Shown here piece after piece: positions 56,292 through 64,000 of a stretch of DNA of 64,000 bases (positions are counted from its first letter, which is position 1; every line of letters starts with the position of its first letter). A program made the position numbers and the translations under genes. Location: contig CADAKH010000002.1 of assembly GCA_902788505.1 (NCBI GenBank), positions 64,001 through 128,000 on the forward strand, given 5' to 3'. The stretch is from Oscillospiraceae bacterium. Its GTDB lineage: Bacteria; Bacillota; Clostridia; Saccharofermentanales; Saccharofermentanaceae. Below the pieces are notes generated by a model. That model saw only the letters and a list, made by a program, of their open reading frames with translations. It did not search any database and had not been told where the DNA came from.

Positions 56292-57272
56292 ATGATATCT
56301 CTTAATGATTATTTGTATAATGGCGACACGGTAGTTAAGATCTTGCACAGTTATTCCAACGATCTTAAAGAAAGCGCGATAAGAGATAACAATGGTGTTG
56401 ATCTCGCGCACAGTAATTGTCTGGTTCAGATGATCGGACTCTTGGAACACAATGAATTCCTGACTTTGCAGTCACAGACGATTCGTGAATTCTATAAGTA
56501 CATGACCGAGAAGTATCCTGATCTTGCGTTTACTTTCAAAGGAAGGATCAAATCTCTGATACGGTTAGAAGAGAAGATTAACGGTAATATCGTTGAGTAC
56601 ATTTATGAATACTACAGCAGAACCGGGAAGTATCCAACAGAGTCTCAGATTAAGGATCAAATAAGGCGTATCAAAGATCTTATTGCATACAGAATAGTTA
56701 TTTCACTTCCCAAGTGTCATCTTAATCCCGGTGAGAACAGGGAAGAAAGTGAGATCAAATACATATACGAGATTGCAAATGCACTTCCCGATTTTTTGGA
56801 AGAACGTGGATTTGAGCCTGAGATATCCGGTATTGACCATCGGAGTGACAGGATCAGGGAGCAGTTCAGACAATACTATCGTGACTATATTTCCACGCCT
56901 AAGTCGTTTGGATACCGCTCTTTGCACATAGCTTTTTATGATAATACTTCAAGGAGCAACATCGAAGTTCAGATAAGAACCAAGACGATGGATGACAATG
57001 CCGAGATCGGTCCTGCAAATCATCTGGGCTATGAGAAACGACAGGAAAAAGATCGTTCACGTCGTGAGGCTATTCCTTATGGTGAGAACTCTTTCTTTGA
57101 TAACGCATATGAACGCGGAATGATGCTTCAGAAGTTAGACTTAAGCAAAGTGGATGTTAATATGTTCGGTGCTGTTGATAACACTATGATCAATGACGGC
57201 TGCGGATTATACAGAGGAAGATTGATCCTTCCATATGAACACCTGTCACGATTCCAGAACGATCTGGTCTGA
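56292..57272 (+). CDS. RelA/SpoT-like (p)ppGpp synthetase domain protein
   Basis: A 326-residue protein with a RelA/SpoT synthetase core and no HD hydrolase or TGS/ACT domains, like a small alarmone synthetase with extra N-terminal residues (about 75). Motifs: FKGRIKSLIRLEEK (84-95), DLIAYRIV (129-136), STPKSFGYRSLHIAF (201-215), and NIEVQIRTKTMDDNAEIG (223-240) with the predicted catalytic Glu225, then His244. It should transfer pyrophosphate from ATP to GDP or GTP. The gene sits within the nitrogen assimilation cluster, right after the gltD terminator, with no clear promoter in the 25-bp gap. Its ribosome binding site is weak (GGGG). Confidence 0.75.
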   Translation: MISLNDYLYNGDTVVKILHSYSNDLKESAIRDNNGVDLAHSNCLVQMIGLLEHNEFLTLQSQTIREFYKYMTEKYPDLAFTFKGRIKSLIRLEEKINGNIVEYIYEYYSRTGKYPTESQIKDQIRRIKDLIAYRIVISLPKCHLNPGENREESEIKYIYEIANALPDFLEERGFEPEISGIDHRSDRIREQFRQYYRDYISTPKSFGYRSLHIAFYDNTSRSNIEVQIRTKTMDDNAEIGPANHLGYEKRQEKDRSRREAIPYGENSFFDNAYERGMMLQKLDLSKVDVNMFGAVDNTMINDGCGLYRGRLILPYEHLSRFQNDLV

Positions 57273-57309
57273 TTTTGGGAGATGGATATATCTGATTTTT
57301 AACTGAAAA

Positions 57310-57349
57310 AACGGCGACTGGAGTCTCATCCGATCGCCGTTCTTTTTTA
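57310..57349 (+). terminator. Terminator after the alarmone-synthetase-like gene
   Basis: AACGGCGA pairs with TCGCCGTT across a 16-nt loop, followed by CTTTTTT. Confidence 0.88.
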
Positions 57350-57476
57350 CATCCTGTAGTGTGCAGTACATTGATGTAAGAATGCGTTTCGAAGAGAACC
57401 ATTTTAAGAATTATTTATTATCGTTTTTTGACTGCAAAATACATGTTTTTGCTTAATTTTATTTGATTAATATAAC

Positions 57477-57507
57477 AGGCTCCGGATGCTCCGGAGCCTT
57501 TGTTTTG
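57477..57507 (+). terminator. Second terminator before the amt leader
   Basis: GGCTCCGGA and TCCGGAGCC pair around a TGC loop, followed by TTTGTTTTG. Confidence 0.85.
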
Positions 57508-57568
57508 CCTGCAAATGCTTAAAACAGTAGGTGTTTAGGTTTTTGGGATTTCGGGCAAATATCTAATT

Positions 57569-57583
57569 ATACTCATAAGGTAT
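57569..57583. promoter_or_regulatory. LysR-type box 2, upstream of amt
   Basis: ATACTCATAAGGTAT keeps ATAC, AAGGTAT and T-N11-A of box 1 (11 of 15 bases identical). Its distance to the TACAAT -10 (57630-57635) is 61 bp, exactly as at gltB. Confidence 0.65.
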
Positions 57584-57606
57584 CATTATGCTTAAACTAT
57601 TCGTAT

Positions 57607-57635
57607 TTTATTTGTTTTGGAGTTAGGAATACAAT
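57607..57635 (+). promoter_or_regulatory. Predicted activator-dependent promoter of amt-glnA
   Basis: TTTATT, 17 bp, TACAAT, identical in sequence and spacing to the predicted gltB promoter. Confidence 0.58.
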
Positions 57636-57720
57636 TCAACATGAAATCAAAAATGATATCCAAAAAGCATTGAATAATAACATCGATACCTTTTGGAAAT
57701 GTTTTGGAGGAGGAGAGTTT

Positions 57721-59490
57721 ATGGACACAAATTTAATCAGCAGCTTGATTGATGAGAAGGTCTTTGGCGTCTGGTTCCTGATCGGCGCAGCATTGGTCTT
57801 CTGGATGCAGGCAGGATTCGCGATGGTCGAGTGCGGCTTTGCAAGAGCGAAGAACGCAGGAAACATCATCATGAAGAACCTCATGGATTTCTGCATCGGT
57901 ACAGTGGTATTTATCGTAATCGGTTTCGGTTTATTCCTTGGCGAAGACATGCTTATGGGATTCATGGGTAAACCTAATATTGATATATTTACAAATTACG
58001 CAACTTTTGACTGGTCTAACTTCGTATTCAATCTCGTATTCTGTGCTACAACAGCTACGATTGTTTCCGGAGCTATGGCAGAGAGAACAAGATTCTTATC
58101 TTACTGCGTATATTCAGCAGTTATCTCAGCAGTCATCTATCCTATTGAGGCTCACTGGACATGGGGCGGCGGCTGGCTCTCTGTTTTGGGATTCCACGAT
58201 TTCGCAGGTTCTAACTGCATCCACATGGTAGGTGGTATCTCTGCTCTTATCGGTGCCGCAATCCTCGGACCCCGTATCGGTAAGTTCGTTAAGGATAAGT
58301 CAGGTAAGGTAACAAAGGTTAATGCATTCCCCGGCCACAACATTCCTATGGGTGCTCTCGGTGTATTCATTCTCTGGCTCGGCTGGTACGGATTCAACGG
58401 TGCTGCATGCACAGATATGGCTCAGCTCGGTTCTGTATTCGTAACAACAACAATCGCACCTGCGATCGCAACAGTTGTTTGCATGATCTTCACATGGATC
58501 AAGTATGGTAAGCCGGATGTTTCAATGTGTCTCAACGCTTCACTCGCTGGACTCGTTGCAATCACAGCTCCCTGCGACGTAACAGATGCTCTTGGCGCAA
58601 CAATCATCGGTGCTGTTTCAGGCGTACTCGTAGTGTTCGGTGTATGGTTCCTGGATAACGTTTTGAGAGTTGATGACCCTGTTGGTGCAGTCGCAGTTCA
58701 TATGATGAACGGTATCTGGGGTACGATCGCTGTTGGTCTCTTCGCGACAGATACAGCTCCTGCATACTCAATTGCTGATGCAGCAGGCAACACAATGACA
58801 GGTTTGTTCTATGGCGGCGGCGTTAAGCTCCTCGGAATCCAGCTCTTAGGTATGGGCGCTACAGCAGCATGGACAGCAATTACTATCACAATCACATTCC
58901 TTATCATCAAGGCTATCTTCGGATTAAGAGCTTCTGAGGAAGAAGAGCTCACAGGTCTTGACGTTACAGAGCACGGTCTCGCAAGTGCTTACTCAGGTTT
59001 CTCACTCATGGACGTTTCAGGTGCAATGATGGAAGAGAACGAGAACACCGATCTCGGCACACCCGAATATGAAGATGCTTCCGAAGCTCAGAAGAATGCG
59101 GCTGTCAAAGTTGCTGTTGCTCCCGAACTCGATACAGGCATGCATAAGGTGGTAATCATTGCAAAGCTTTCACGCTACGACAAGCTCAGAAAGGCAATGA
59201 ACGATCTCGGTGTAACCGGTATGACAGTAACTCAGGTTATGGGCTGCGGCATCCAGAAGGGTGCAGGCGAGAAGTACAGAGGTGTCGAGGTTGACGCTAC
59301 ACTCCTTCCTAAGATCAAGGTTGAAGTTGTCGTATCCAAGATCCCTGTAGATAAGGTTATCGAAAAGGCAAAAGAGGTTCTTTATACAGGACACATCGGT
59401 GACGGCAAGATCTTCGTCTACAACGTAGGCAAGGTTGTAAAGATCCGTACCGGTGAAGAAAACTACGCTGCTTTGCAGGACGTAGAGTAA
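57721..59490 (+). CDS. amt: Ammonium transporter fused to a PII signalling domain
   Basis: A 589-residue protein. Residues about 1-430 are an Amt channel with eleven predicted helices; motifs include GFAMVECGFARAKNAGN, HWTWGGGWLS, DFAGSNCIHMVGG and the later VAVHMMNGIWGT, with the twin-His pore residues. A charged linker leads to a C-terminal PII domain from residue 474 (MHKVVIIAKLSRYDKL). The T-loop reads QKGAGEKYRGVEVDATLLPK: the Tyr normally uridylylated (EY) is Val. So the PII part should sense ATP/ADP/2-oxoglutarate but not be modified on that Tyr, and can block its own channel in cis. The ATG follows GGAGGAGGAG. glnA follows after 32 bp. Confidence 0.93.
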   Translation: MDTNLISSLIDEKVFGVWFLIGAALVFWMQAGFAMVECGFARAKNAGNIIMKNLMDFCIGTVVFIVIGFGLFLGEDMLMGFMGKPNIDIFTNYATFDWSNFVFNLVFCATTATIVSGAMAERTRFLSYCVYSAVISAVIYPIEAHWTWGGGWLSVLGFHDFAGSNCIHMVGGISALIGAAILGPRIGKFVKDKSGKVTKVNAFPGHNIPMGALGVFILWLGWYGFNGAACTDMAQLGSVFVTTTIAPAIATVVCMIFTWIKYGKPDVSMCLNASLAGLVAITAPCDVTDALGATIIGAVSGVLVVFGVWFLDNVLRVDDPVGAVAVHMMNGIWGTIAVGLFATDTAPAYSIADAAGNTMTGLFYGGGVKLLGIQLLGMGATAAWTAITITITFLIIKAIFGLRASEEEELTGLDVTEHGLASAYSGFSLMDVSGAMMEENENTDLGTPEYEDASEAQKNAAVKVAVAPELDTGMHKVVIIAKLSRYDKLRKAMNDLGVTGMTVTQVMGCGIQKGAGEKYRGVEVDATLLPKIKVEVVVSKIPVDKVIEKAKEVLYTGHIGDGKIFVYNVGKVVKIRTGEENYAALQDVE

Positions 59491-59522
59491 CAAGGTTTTT
59501 AAATTAAAGGAGGAATATATTT

Positions 59523-61625
59523 ATGGAAACGAGATCTGTACCGGAAATGTTCGGTGAAAACGTATTTGACGACAGAGTGATGAGAGCGGTTTTATCCGAG
59601 GATGTCTATCAATCACTCAGAAAGACCATTGACGAGGGCGCCAAGCTTGAGACTAAGGTCGCTGAACAGGTAGCAAGCGCAATGCGCGACTGGGCTTTGT
59701 CCAAAGGTGCTACACACTTCACACACTGGTTCCAGCCTTTGACAGGCGTTACCGCAGAGAAGCACGATTCATTCATCGAGCCTTCTCCTGACGGCGGAGT
59801 CATTATGGGATTCTCCGGTAAAGAACTTATCCAGGGCGAGCCTGACGCTTCCTCATTCCCGACAGGCGGCATCAGAGCCACTTTCGAGGCAAGGGGATAT
59901 ACGGCATGGGATCCTACATCTTATGCATTCATCAAGGATAAGACACTCTGCATCCCGACTGCATTCTGCTCATATACGGGCGAAGCACTCGATAAGAAGA
60001 CTCCTCTCCTGAGATCAATGGAGGCTCTGAACAAGCAAGCTCTCCGTATCCTGAAGCTTTTTGGAAACGAGGATGCAAAGTATGTTCATACTTCTGTAGG
60101 ACCTGAGCAGGAATACTTCCTTATCACAAAGGAGATGTACGATAAGCGTCCTGATATCAAGTACACCGGAAGAACACTTTTCGGTGCCAAGGCTCCCAAG
60201 GGACAGGAGATGGACGACCATTACTTCGGCGTTATCAAGCCCAAGGTTCAGGAGTTCATGTCAGATCTCAACCAGGAACTCTGGAAGCTTGGTATCCTTG
60301 CCAAGACTGAACATAACGAGGTTGCTCCCGCTCAGCACGAGCTCGCACCGATCTATTCTTCCACGAATATTGCTACCGACCAGAACCAGCTCATGATGGA
60401 GATCATGCAAAAGGTTGCTGCACGCCACGGCCTTGTCTGTCTCCTTCACGAAAAGCCTTTCGCAGGCGTAAACGGTTCAGGCAAGCACAACAACTGGTCA
60501 ATGTCGACAGATACAGGTATCAACCTTTTGTCGCCCGGTGCTACTCCATATGAGAACGCACAGTTCCTGCTCTTCCTCTGCGCAGTTATCAAGGCAGTTG
60601 ACGATTATCAGGATCTCCTCCGTCTTTCAGTAGCTACTGCAGGCAACGACCACAGACTCGGCGCCAATGAGGCACCTCCGGCAATCATCTCTATCTTCCT
60701 CGGTGATGAGCTTACCGCGATCCTCGATGCAATCGAGAATGACACACCTTATGAGGGTGCAGAGAAGAAGATCATGAAGCTCGGCGTTGATGTACTCCCG
60801 CGCTTTGCACGTGATACGACAGACCGTAACAGAACATCACCTTTTGCATTCACGGGCAACAAGTTCGAGTTCAGAAGCCTTGGTTCCTCAAACAGCATCG
60901 CATGTGCAAACATGATGCTCAACTCAGCTGTTGCAGAGTCTTTGAAGATCTATGCCGACAGACTTGAAGGTGCTGAGGATTTCGAGAGCGCACTGCATGA
61001 CATGATCAAGAAGACGATCAAGGATCACAAGAGAATTCTCTTCAACGGCAACGGTTACGACGAGGCCTGGGTCAAGGAAGCAACAGAGGTCAGAGGGCTG
61101 TCCAACTATCCGACAACACCTGACTGTATGCCTCACCTCCTTGATGAGAAGAACGTGAAGATGCTCACATCACACAAGGTCTTCACAGAGGCAGAACTTA
61201 AGTCCAGAGTTGATATCATGCTCGAGAACTACAGCAAGTCAGTTCTCATCGAAGCGAATACAATGCTCGAGATGAGCCGCAAGCAGATCCTTCCTGCAAT
61301 CGAGAGCTACGAGAACAGGCTTGCCGATGCGGTTTCCGCCAAGAAGGCAGTTGCATCATCCGTTGCATGTGTTTATGAGATCGACATCATCTCAAAGCTC
61401 TCGGATCTTGCAGATCAGGTTTACACAGGAGCCATTGATCTCGAGAAGGCAGTTGCAGAAGCAGGCGGCAAATCCGACATTATCGCAGAGAGCTGCTCGA
61501 TCAGAGATAACGTCATCCCTGCAATGAACGCAGTCCGCAAGGCAGCAGACGAAGCCGAGACTTATGTCTCCAAGGAATGCTGGCCGCTTCCTTCATACGG
61601 CGATCTGCTTTTCAGCGTTAAATAA
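59523..61625 (+). CDS. glnN: Type III glutamine synthetase (GSIII)
   Basis: A 700-residue GSIII, the large glutamine synthetase of Bacteroides, Clostridia and some cyanobacteria. It forms glutamine from glutamate, ammonia and ATP. Typical segments are [72 protein letters not shown] and [21 protein letters not shown]. It is downstream of amt in the same operon (AAAGGAGG before the ATG), so ammonium uptake and fixation are coexpressed. GS-GOGAT is completed by gltBD. Confidence 0.97.
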   Translation: METRSVPEMFGENVFDDRVMRAVLSEDVYQSLRKTIDEGAKLETKVAEQVASAMRDWALSKGATHFTHWFQPLTGVTAEKHDSFIEPSPDGGVIMGFSGKELIQGEPDASSFPTGGIRATFEARGYTAWDPTSYAFIKDKTLCIPTAFCSYTGEALDKKTPLLRSMEALNKQALRILKLFGNEDAKYVHTSVGPEQEYFLITKEMYDKRPDIKYTGRTLFGAKAPKGQEMDDHYFGVIKPKVQEFMSDLNQELWKLGILAKTEHNEVAPAQHELAPIYSSTNIATDQNQLMMEIMQKVAARHGLVCLLHEKPFAGVNGSGKHNNWSMSTDTGINLLSPGATPYENAQFLLFLCAVIKAVDDYQDLLRLSVATAGNDHRLGANEAPPAIISIFLGDELTAILDAIENDTPYEGAEKKIMKLGVDVLPRFARDTTDRNRTSPFAFTGNKFEFRSLGSSNSIACANMMLNSAVAESLKIYADRLEGAEDFESALHDMIKKTIKDHKRILFNGNGYDEAWVKEATEVRGLSNYPTTPDCMPHLLDEKNVKMLTSHKVFTEAELKSRVDIMLENYSKSVLIEANTMLEMSRKQILPAIESYENRLADAVSAKKAVASSVACVYEIDIISKLSDLADQVYTGAIDLEKAVAEAGGKSDIIAESCSIRDNVIPAMNAVRKAADEAETYVSKECWPLPSYGDLLFSVK

Positions 61626-61655
61626 CAGATCCTCATATTCCACCCAACTAGGTAA

Positions 61656-61695
61656 CCCCCGGAGTTTTCTTAAACTCTGGGGATTACTTAGATTT
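61656..61695 (+). terminator. Terminator after the glutamine synthetase gene
   Basis: CCCCGGAGTTT pairs with AAACTCTGGGG (one wobble) around a TCTT loop; the T-rich tail (GATTTTTGTTTT) starts about 10 nt after the stem, so it is less sharp than the others. Confidence 0.7.
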
Positions 61696-61704
61696 TTGTT
61701 TTAA

Positions 61705-63315
<1,611 letters not shown>

Positions 63316-63879
63316 TCATTAGCAGAAAAACCTTCAATATAGCCGAAAGGGGCTGTCGCTGAACAATGCGATGGTCCCTGACTGTTTGCAGTGCAGTTGT
63401 TTTCGAATGCATGAAGGCTGTTTTTGCATTGCGGGATATTTCTTGATTATGCGGAAATCTGCTTTTGGCTTTTCCAAGTGTTTTTCCTAAAAATACAAAT
63501 TAAGAAAACGATTTAGAAAAAAACGGGCATTTTTTCCTAAATCTTTTTCTGTTTTAACCAAAATAGAAAAAACACCGGAAAAGCATGAAGTTATTCGCGC
63601 CGTATCGCATTATAGATTCGAGATGGTCCCTTTCTGTTTGGGACCGTTAGGCAGCCATTATATTATTAATAAGCAAAATTACCTTAACACGCACTAAAAA
63701 AGTTGTTGACAAGAATTGTTTGCTTCTATATAATTCTTTACTGCGTCGTAATGGGTTTGGGCAACTATGCCTATTTCTCTTGACGGAAAAGAGTTTTTAT
63801 GATAAATAAAAATACTTTTCAACCAAGAAACCGCTTAAACCATGTGTTTTTAAGCTTTGTGTGAGGTGATTCTTTAACA
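63316..63879 (+). other. Intergenic region pyrG-rpoB: repeats, hairpins and the rpoB promoter
   Basis: No gene recognised. A GATGGTCCCT direct repeat occurs at 63370 and 63622; the second forms a hairpin GGTCCC/GGGACC (63624-63644). An A/T-rich dyad at 63510-63543 (GATTTAG..AAAAAA / TTTTTT..CTAAATC) is followed by T-rich sequence and may terminate transcription. The rpoB promoter and a leader of about 140 nt complete the region. Confidence 0.55.
63706..63734 (+). promoter_or_regulatory. rpoB: Consensus sigma-A promoter of rpoB
   Basis: TTGACA (63706-63711), a 17-bp spacer and TATAAT (63729-63734): a perfect consensus match. The transcript would start near 63741, giving a leader of about 140 nt that contains a small CTCTT/AAGAG hairpin with TTTTT (63777-63798). 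Confidence 0.9.
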
Positions 63880-64000
63880 ATGGTCCATTCCGTAAAACAA
63901 GGCAAGACAGAGCGACAGTCGTATTCCAAGATCAAAGAAGTAATCGAGGTGCCTAACCTTATCGAGAACCAGAAGCAGTCCTATCAGTGGTTCATCGACG
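63880..64000 (+). CDS. rpoB: RNA polymerase beta subunit, 3'-truncated by window edge
   Basis: The first 40 codons are visible, starting [20 protein letters not shown] and continuing [17 protein letters not shown], which match the conserved N-terminus of bacterial RpoB. GAGGTGAT precedes the ATG. Instead of following rplJL, it follows pyrG after 564 bp and has its own strong promoter. Confidence 0.92.
   Translation, partial: MVHSVKQGKTERQSYSKIKEVIEVPNLIENQKQSYQWFID

Larger units (their letters stand above)
57273..57720 (+). other. Intergenic region with two terminators and the amt leader
   Basis: No gene recognised. It contains terminators at 57310-57349 and 57477-57507, separated by about 130 bp with no convincing ORF, then the amt regulatory leader (about 57569-57720). 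The second terminator has no gene directly in front of it, so a short transcript could end there; a TTGACT at 57428 has no good -10 partner. Confidence 0.6.

Noticed and set aside
63391..63436. Possible fourth copy of the 101-bp repeat (GTGCAGTTGTT and a GCATTGCGG about 30 bp later)
   Set aside because: The 26-bp periodicity of cores is absent and the flanks do not align, so I treat it as chance.
63777..63798. Attenuator in the rpoB leader
   Set aside because: The stem is only 5 bp with a short T-run; too weak to call a terminator without transcript data.

Overview
This 64-kb window looks like chromosome of an anaerobic low-to-mid GC Firmicute of class Clostridia, probably a gut or rumen member. 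The evidence is FabK instead of FabI, GatCAB amidotransferase, a T-box riboswitch, LysR-linked glutamate synthase, type III glutamine synthetase, AG-rich ribosome binding sites and many Thr/Ser/Glu-rich lipoproteins. I see no tRNA, rRNA, CRISPR, transposase or prophage, so this is mostly core genome. The points of interest are gene fusions, regulation and a repeat family.

Layout: 1-5.4 kb, exopolysaccharide genes (glycosyltransferases, a Wzy-like polymerase, a Wzz/Wzc-like chain-length protein with a degenerate kinase domain). 5.5-10 kb, a lipoprotein, a Sel1-like repeat protein and glmS. 10.2-11.8 kb, a minimal SufC-SufB pair. 12.1-17.2 kb, a DUF4236 protein and a large cytosolic LacI-sensor/GGDEF/EAL/beta-helix protein. 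17.2-19.5 kb, exonuclease III, an asparaginase and a papain-like peptidase. 19.5-23.5 kb, an ACP, a fused ketosynthase/chain-length-factor-like protein, a ketoreductase and an iron-sulfur flavoprotein. 24.0-33.0 kb, the type II fatty acid operon fabH-fabK-fabD-fabG-fabF-accB-fabZ-accC-accDA, preceded by two FabT-like palindromes. 33.2-38.3 kb, a GH3 glycosidase, UDP-galactopyranose mutase and a membrane-anchored foldase. 38.4-45.3 kb, gatCAB, a CorC-like transporter, a HAD phosphatase and a SurA/PrsA-like protein. 45.4-48.8 kb, a lipoprotein and a T-box-controlled trpEG. 49.1-61.6 kb, nitrogen assimilation: a GltC-like LysR regulator, gltBD, an alarmone-synthetase-like protein, an Amt-PII fusion and GSIII. 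61.7-64 kb, pyrG and the start of rpoB.

Three observations stand out. (1) A 101-bp dispersed intergenic element occurs three times (11894, 33053, 48950). The copies align without gaps, carry four CAATTG-like cores at exactly 26-bp spacing, and predict two hairpins with at least one compensatory change. (2) The gltB and amt genes share a paralogous leader: a LysR-type T-N11-A box lies exactly 61 bp upstream of a TACAAT -10 element in both, so the linked LysR protein probably controls both nitrogen operons. (3) Next to the FAS operon is a compact ACP / fused KS-CLF / ketoreductase / CX2CX2CX7C flavoprotein cassette, in which the second KS half has lost the catalytic residues; it may be an uncharacterised fatty-acid or polyketide-like pathway.
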